NCBI GenBank assembly: GCA_030824495.1
Contig: JAVBXP010000048.1
Span: 1 to 64,000, forward strand
Source: a bacterium
Lineage (GTDB): Bacteria > Pseudomonadota > Alphaproteobacteria > Caulobacterales > Caulobacteraceae
Length of the DNA: 64,000 nt
Direction: 5' to 3'
Shown here: in pieces, positions 62,824 to 64,000 of the stretch
How positions within the stretch are numbered: the stretch's first letter is position 1
Layout of the letters: each line of letters opens with the position of its first letter
Translations under genes and position numbers: made by a program
Notes under the pieces: model-generated
Seen by the model: only the letters and a program-made list of their open reading frames with translations
Database searches by the model: none
What the model was told of the DNA's origin: nothing

Positions 62824-64000
62824 CAGGTCTCTTGAGTCTCCGACAGCTCGGCCAGGACTTCCTGCGTATGTTCGCCCAGCCGCGGCGGGTGGCGGCGGAT
62901 GCTGGACGGCGTGCCCGTGAACTTCACGGGCGGCTTCATGGAGATATAGGTCCCGGCGTGCGGGTGGTCGTACTTCTGGAAGAAGCCGACCGCCTTCAGG
63001 TGCGGATCGCTCGGCAGGTCGTCCAGGCGATTGGTGCGGGTCACCGGGATCGACAGCGGCTTGAGCAGAGCCAGCCACTCATCGGTGGTCTTGGTGACCG
63101 TGACCGTCTCGACGAGGGCGTAGAGCTCATGGATGTGCCTGCCGCGCGCCTTGGCCTGGAAGCGTGGGTCCTTGGCGAAGGTCTCACCCCAGCCTGCCAC
63201 CTCGAAGAAGATGTCCCATTGCTTGTCGGTGTAGGGCAGCAGGCCGATGTGGCCGTCCTTGGTGGGAAACGGCTTGCGGTGCGGATTGACCACCCGCTGA
63301 TAGCCCCATTGCCCGGTCGGCGGATCGAAGGCGTGATCGTACAGGTGCTCGACCAGGGTGAAGCTGGTCATGCATTCCAGCATCGGCACCTCGATGAACT
63401 GGCCCTGCCCGGTCTGGCTGCGGCTGAACAGGCCCGCCGTGATCGCCTGGGCCATGAACAGTCCCGAGACTTTGTCGGCCACCAAGGTCGGCAGGATGCG
63501 CGGGGTGGGATTGCCGTCGGTGCGCGGCAGGATGTCGGCCAGGCCGCAGGCCGACTGGATCAGGTCGTCATAGGCCGGCTCTCCGGCATAGGGTCCCTCG
63601 GAGCCATAGCCGGCGGCGTGGACATAGACGACGTCCGGCCGCAGGGCCTTCACGTCCTCATAGGCCAGGCCCAGGCGCTTGAGACCCTCGTAGCGGATCG
63701 AGGTGGCGAAGACGTCGCAGCTCCTGATCAGCTGCTCGAGGCTGCGGCGCGACTTCGGGTCGGCCAGATTGAACATCACCGAACGCTTGTTGCGGTTGAT
63801 CGTCAGGAAGATGGGGCCAAGATCGCGCGGCCACCCCTCCGGCGTGTGGCCAGGCCAACGCATGATGTCGCCGCCATCGCCGCTCGCCGAGCCCGGATCC
63901 TCAACCTTGATCACCTCGGCGCCCTGGTCGCCGAGCATCTGGGTCGCATAGGCCCCGAACACCACGCTGGTCAGGTCGAGGATCCGCACACCCTTGAGCG
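62823..64000 (-). CDS. Class III CoA-transferase (CaiB/BaiF family), partial at the right edge
   Basis: About 392 residues are visible. The catalytic aspartate of this family is in EPAYDDLIQSACG. NPTPRILPTLVADKVSGLFMAQAITAGLF and NPHRKPFPTKDGHIGL are family signatures. The open frame appears to start with GTG 63989, but the codons before it read LKG, giving LKGVRILDLT, the usual internal start of these proteins; the gene therefore begins beyond the right edge. The enzyme moves CoA between carboxylic acids. Together with the thiolase/DUF35 pair and ligases it fits an acyl-CoA catabolic cluster. Confidence 0.9.
   Translation of the reverse strand, partial: LKGVRILDLTSVVFGAYATQMLGDQGAEVIKVEDPGSASGDGGDIMRWPGHTPEGWPRDLGPIFLTINRNKRSVMFNLADPKSRRSLEQLIRSCDVFATSIRYEGLKRLGLAYEDVKALRPDVVYVHAAGYGSEGPYAGEPAYDDLIQSACGLADILPRTDGNPTPRILPTLVADKVSGLFMAQAITAGLFSRSQTGQGQFIEVPMLECMTSFTLVEHLYDHAFDPPTGQWGYQRVVNPHRKPFPTKDGHIGLLPYTDKQWDIFFEVAGWGETFAKDPRFQAKARGRHIHELYALVETVTVTKTTDEWLALLKPLSIPVTRTNRLDDLPSDPHLKAVGFFQKYDHPHAGTYISMKPPVKFTGTPSSIRRHPPRLGEHTQEVLAELSETQET

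Noticed and set aside
63989..63991. GTG 63989 as the start of the CoA-transferase
   Set aside because: The codons before it continue the family pattern (LKGVRILDLT), so this GTG is an internal valine and the gene extends past the window.

Overview
The window looks like chromosomal DNA from a high-GC alphaproteobacterium of the Caulobacteraceae (Caulobacter or Phenylobacterium type). The signs are two large TonB-dependent receptors, three PEPxxWA-CTERM surface proteins, a SapC-family protein, many beta-oxidation and acyl-CoA genes, a SCFA-regulator-type XRE protein, DUF4170, and short palindromic intergenic repeats. I see no phage genes, transposase, rRNA or CRISPR array. This is inference from gene content; the species cannot be fixed from sequence reading alone.

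Layout. 1-5 kb: the N-terminal part of a DsbD-like protein (cut by the left edge), two MaoC-like hydratases, a SapC homologue and a class A acid phosphatase. 4.6-10.1 kb, minus strand: a TonB-dependent receptor, then agmatine deiminase (aguA), N-carbamoylputrescine amidase (aguB) and two GNAT acetyltransferases packed head to tail. 10.3-22.4 kb: a GT39-type membrane glycosyltransferase, periplasmic MsrA, 3-oxoacid CoA-transferase (scoAB), a Kef-type K+/H+ antiporter, an OmpA lipoprotein, a 2OG-Fe(II) oxygenase, a soluble hybrid histidine kinase, a protein made of two fused TetR regulators, and an XRE/IrrE-like regulator with a palindromic operator. 22.5-28.2 kb: DUF4170, an alpha/beta hydrolase, the ydbH-ynbE-ydbL envelope lipid-transport operon and an SDR. 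28.4-31.8 kb: a beta-oxidation pair (hydratase/dehydrogenase fusion and thiolase). 32-38.6 kb: surface and envelope proteins, including two PEPxxWA proteins. 38.7-43 kb: a lactone oxidase with its own cytochrome c, and a luciferase-like oxidase with an alpha/beta hydrolase. 43-48 kb: DUF2061 and Dps behind a Fur-like palindrome, an SGNH hydrolase, a second TonB receptor and a TetR regulator. 48-51.4 kb: YbaK and the reverse transsulfuration pair (cystathionine beta-synthase and gamma-lyase). 51.4-56.1 kb: an EF-hand protein, a PEPxxWA metalloprotease, an M20 amidohydrolase, Pth2, a guanidinium exporter (Gdx) behind a candidate guanidine-II riboswitch, and tRNA-Ser(CGA). 56.2-64 kb: an acyl-CoA cluster with a thioesterase, an RraA-fold protein, two acyl-CoA ligases, a Cys-less thiolase with a DUF35 partner, a small nucleotide kinase and a class III CoA-transferase cut by the right edge.

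How the genes work together. Much of the window serves acyl-CoA chemistry: activation (two ligases, CoA transferases), hydration (MaoC and ECH domains), dehydrogenation (SDR, HAD), thiolysis or retro-aldol cleavage (two thiolase types), ketone-body use (scoAB), and regulators of TetR and SCFA type. A second theme is the envelope: TonB uptake, YdbH-type lipid bridging, OmpA, PEPxxWA proteins, and periplasmic redox enzymes (DsbD-like, MsrA, lactone oxidase with cytochrome).

The most interesting items are the riboswitch-like double hairpin in front of gdx, the double-TetR fusion, the TGTGACAA operator cluster, the thiolase/DUF35 cluster, the lactone oxidase/cytochrome pair, and a family of nested palindromic repeats, one copy of which is internally deleted.
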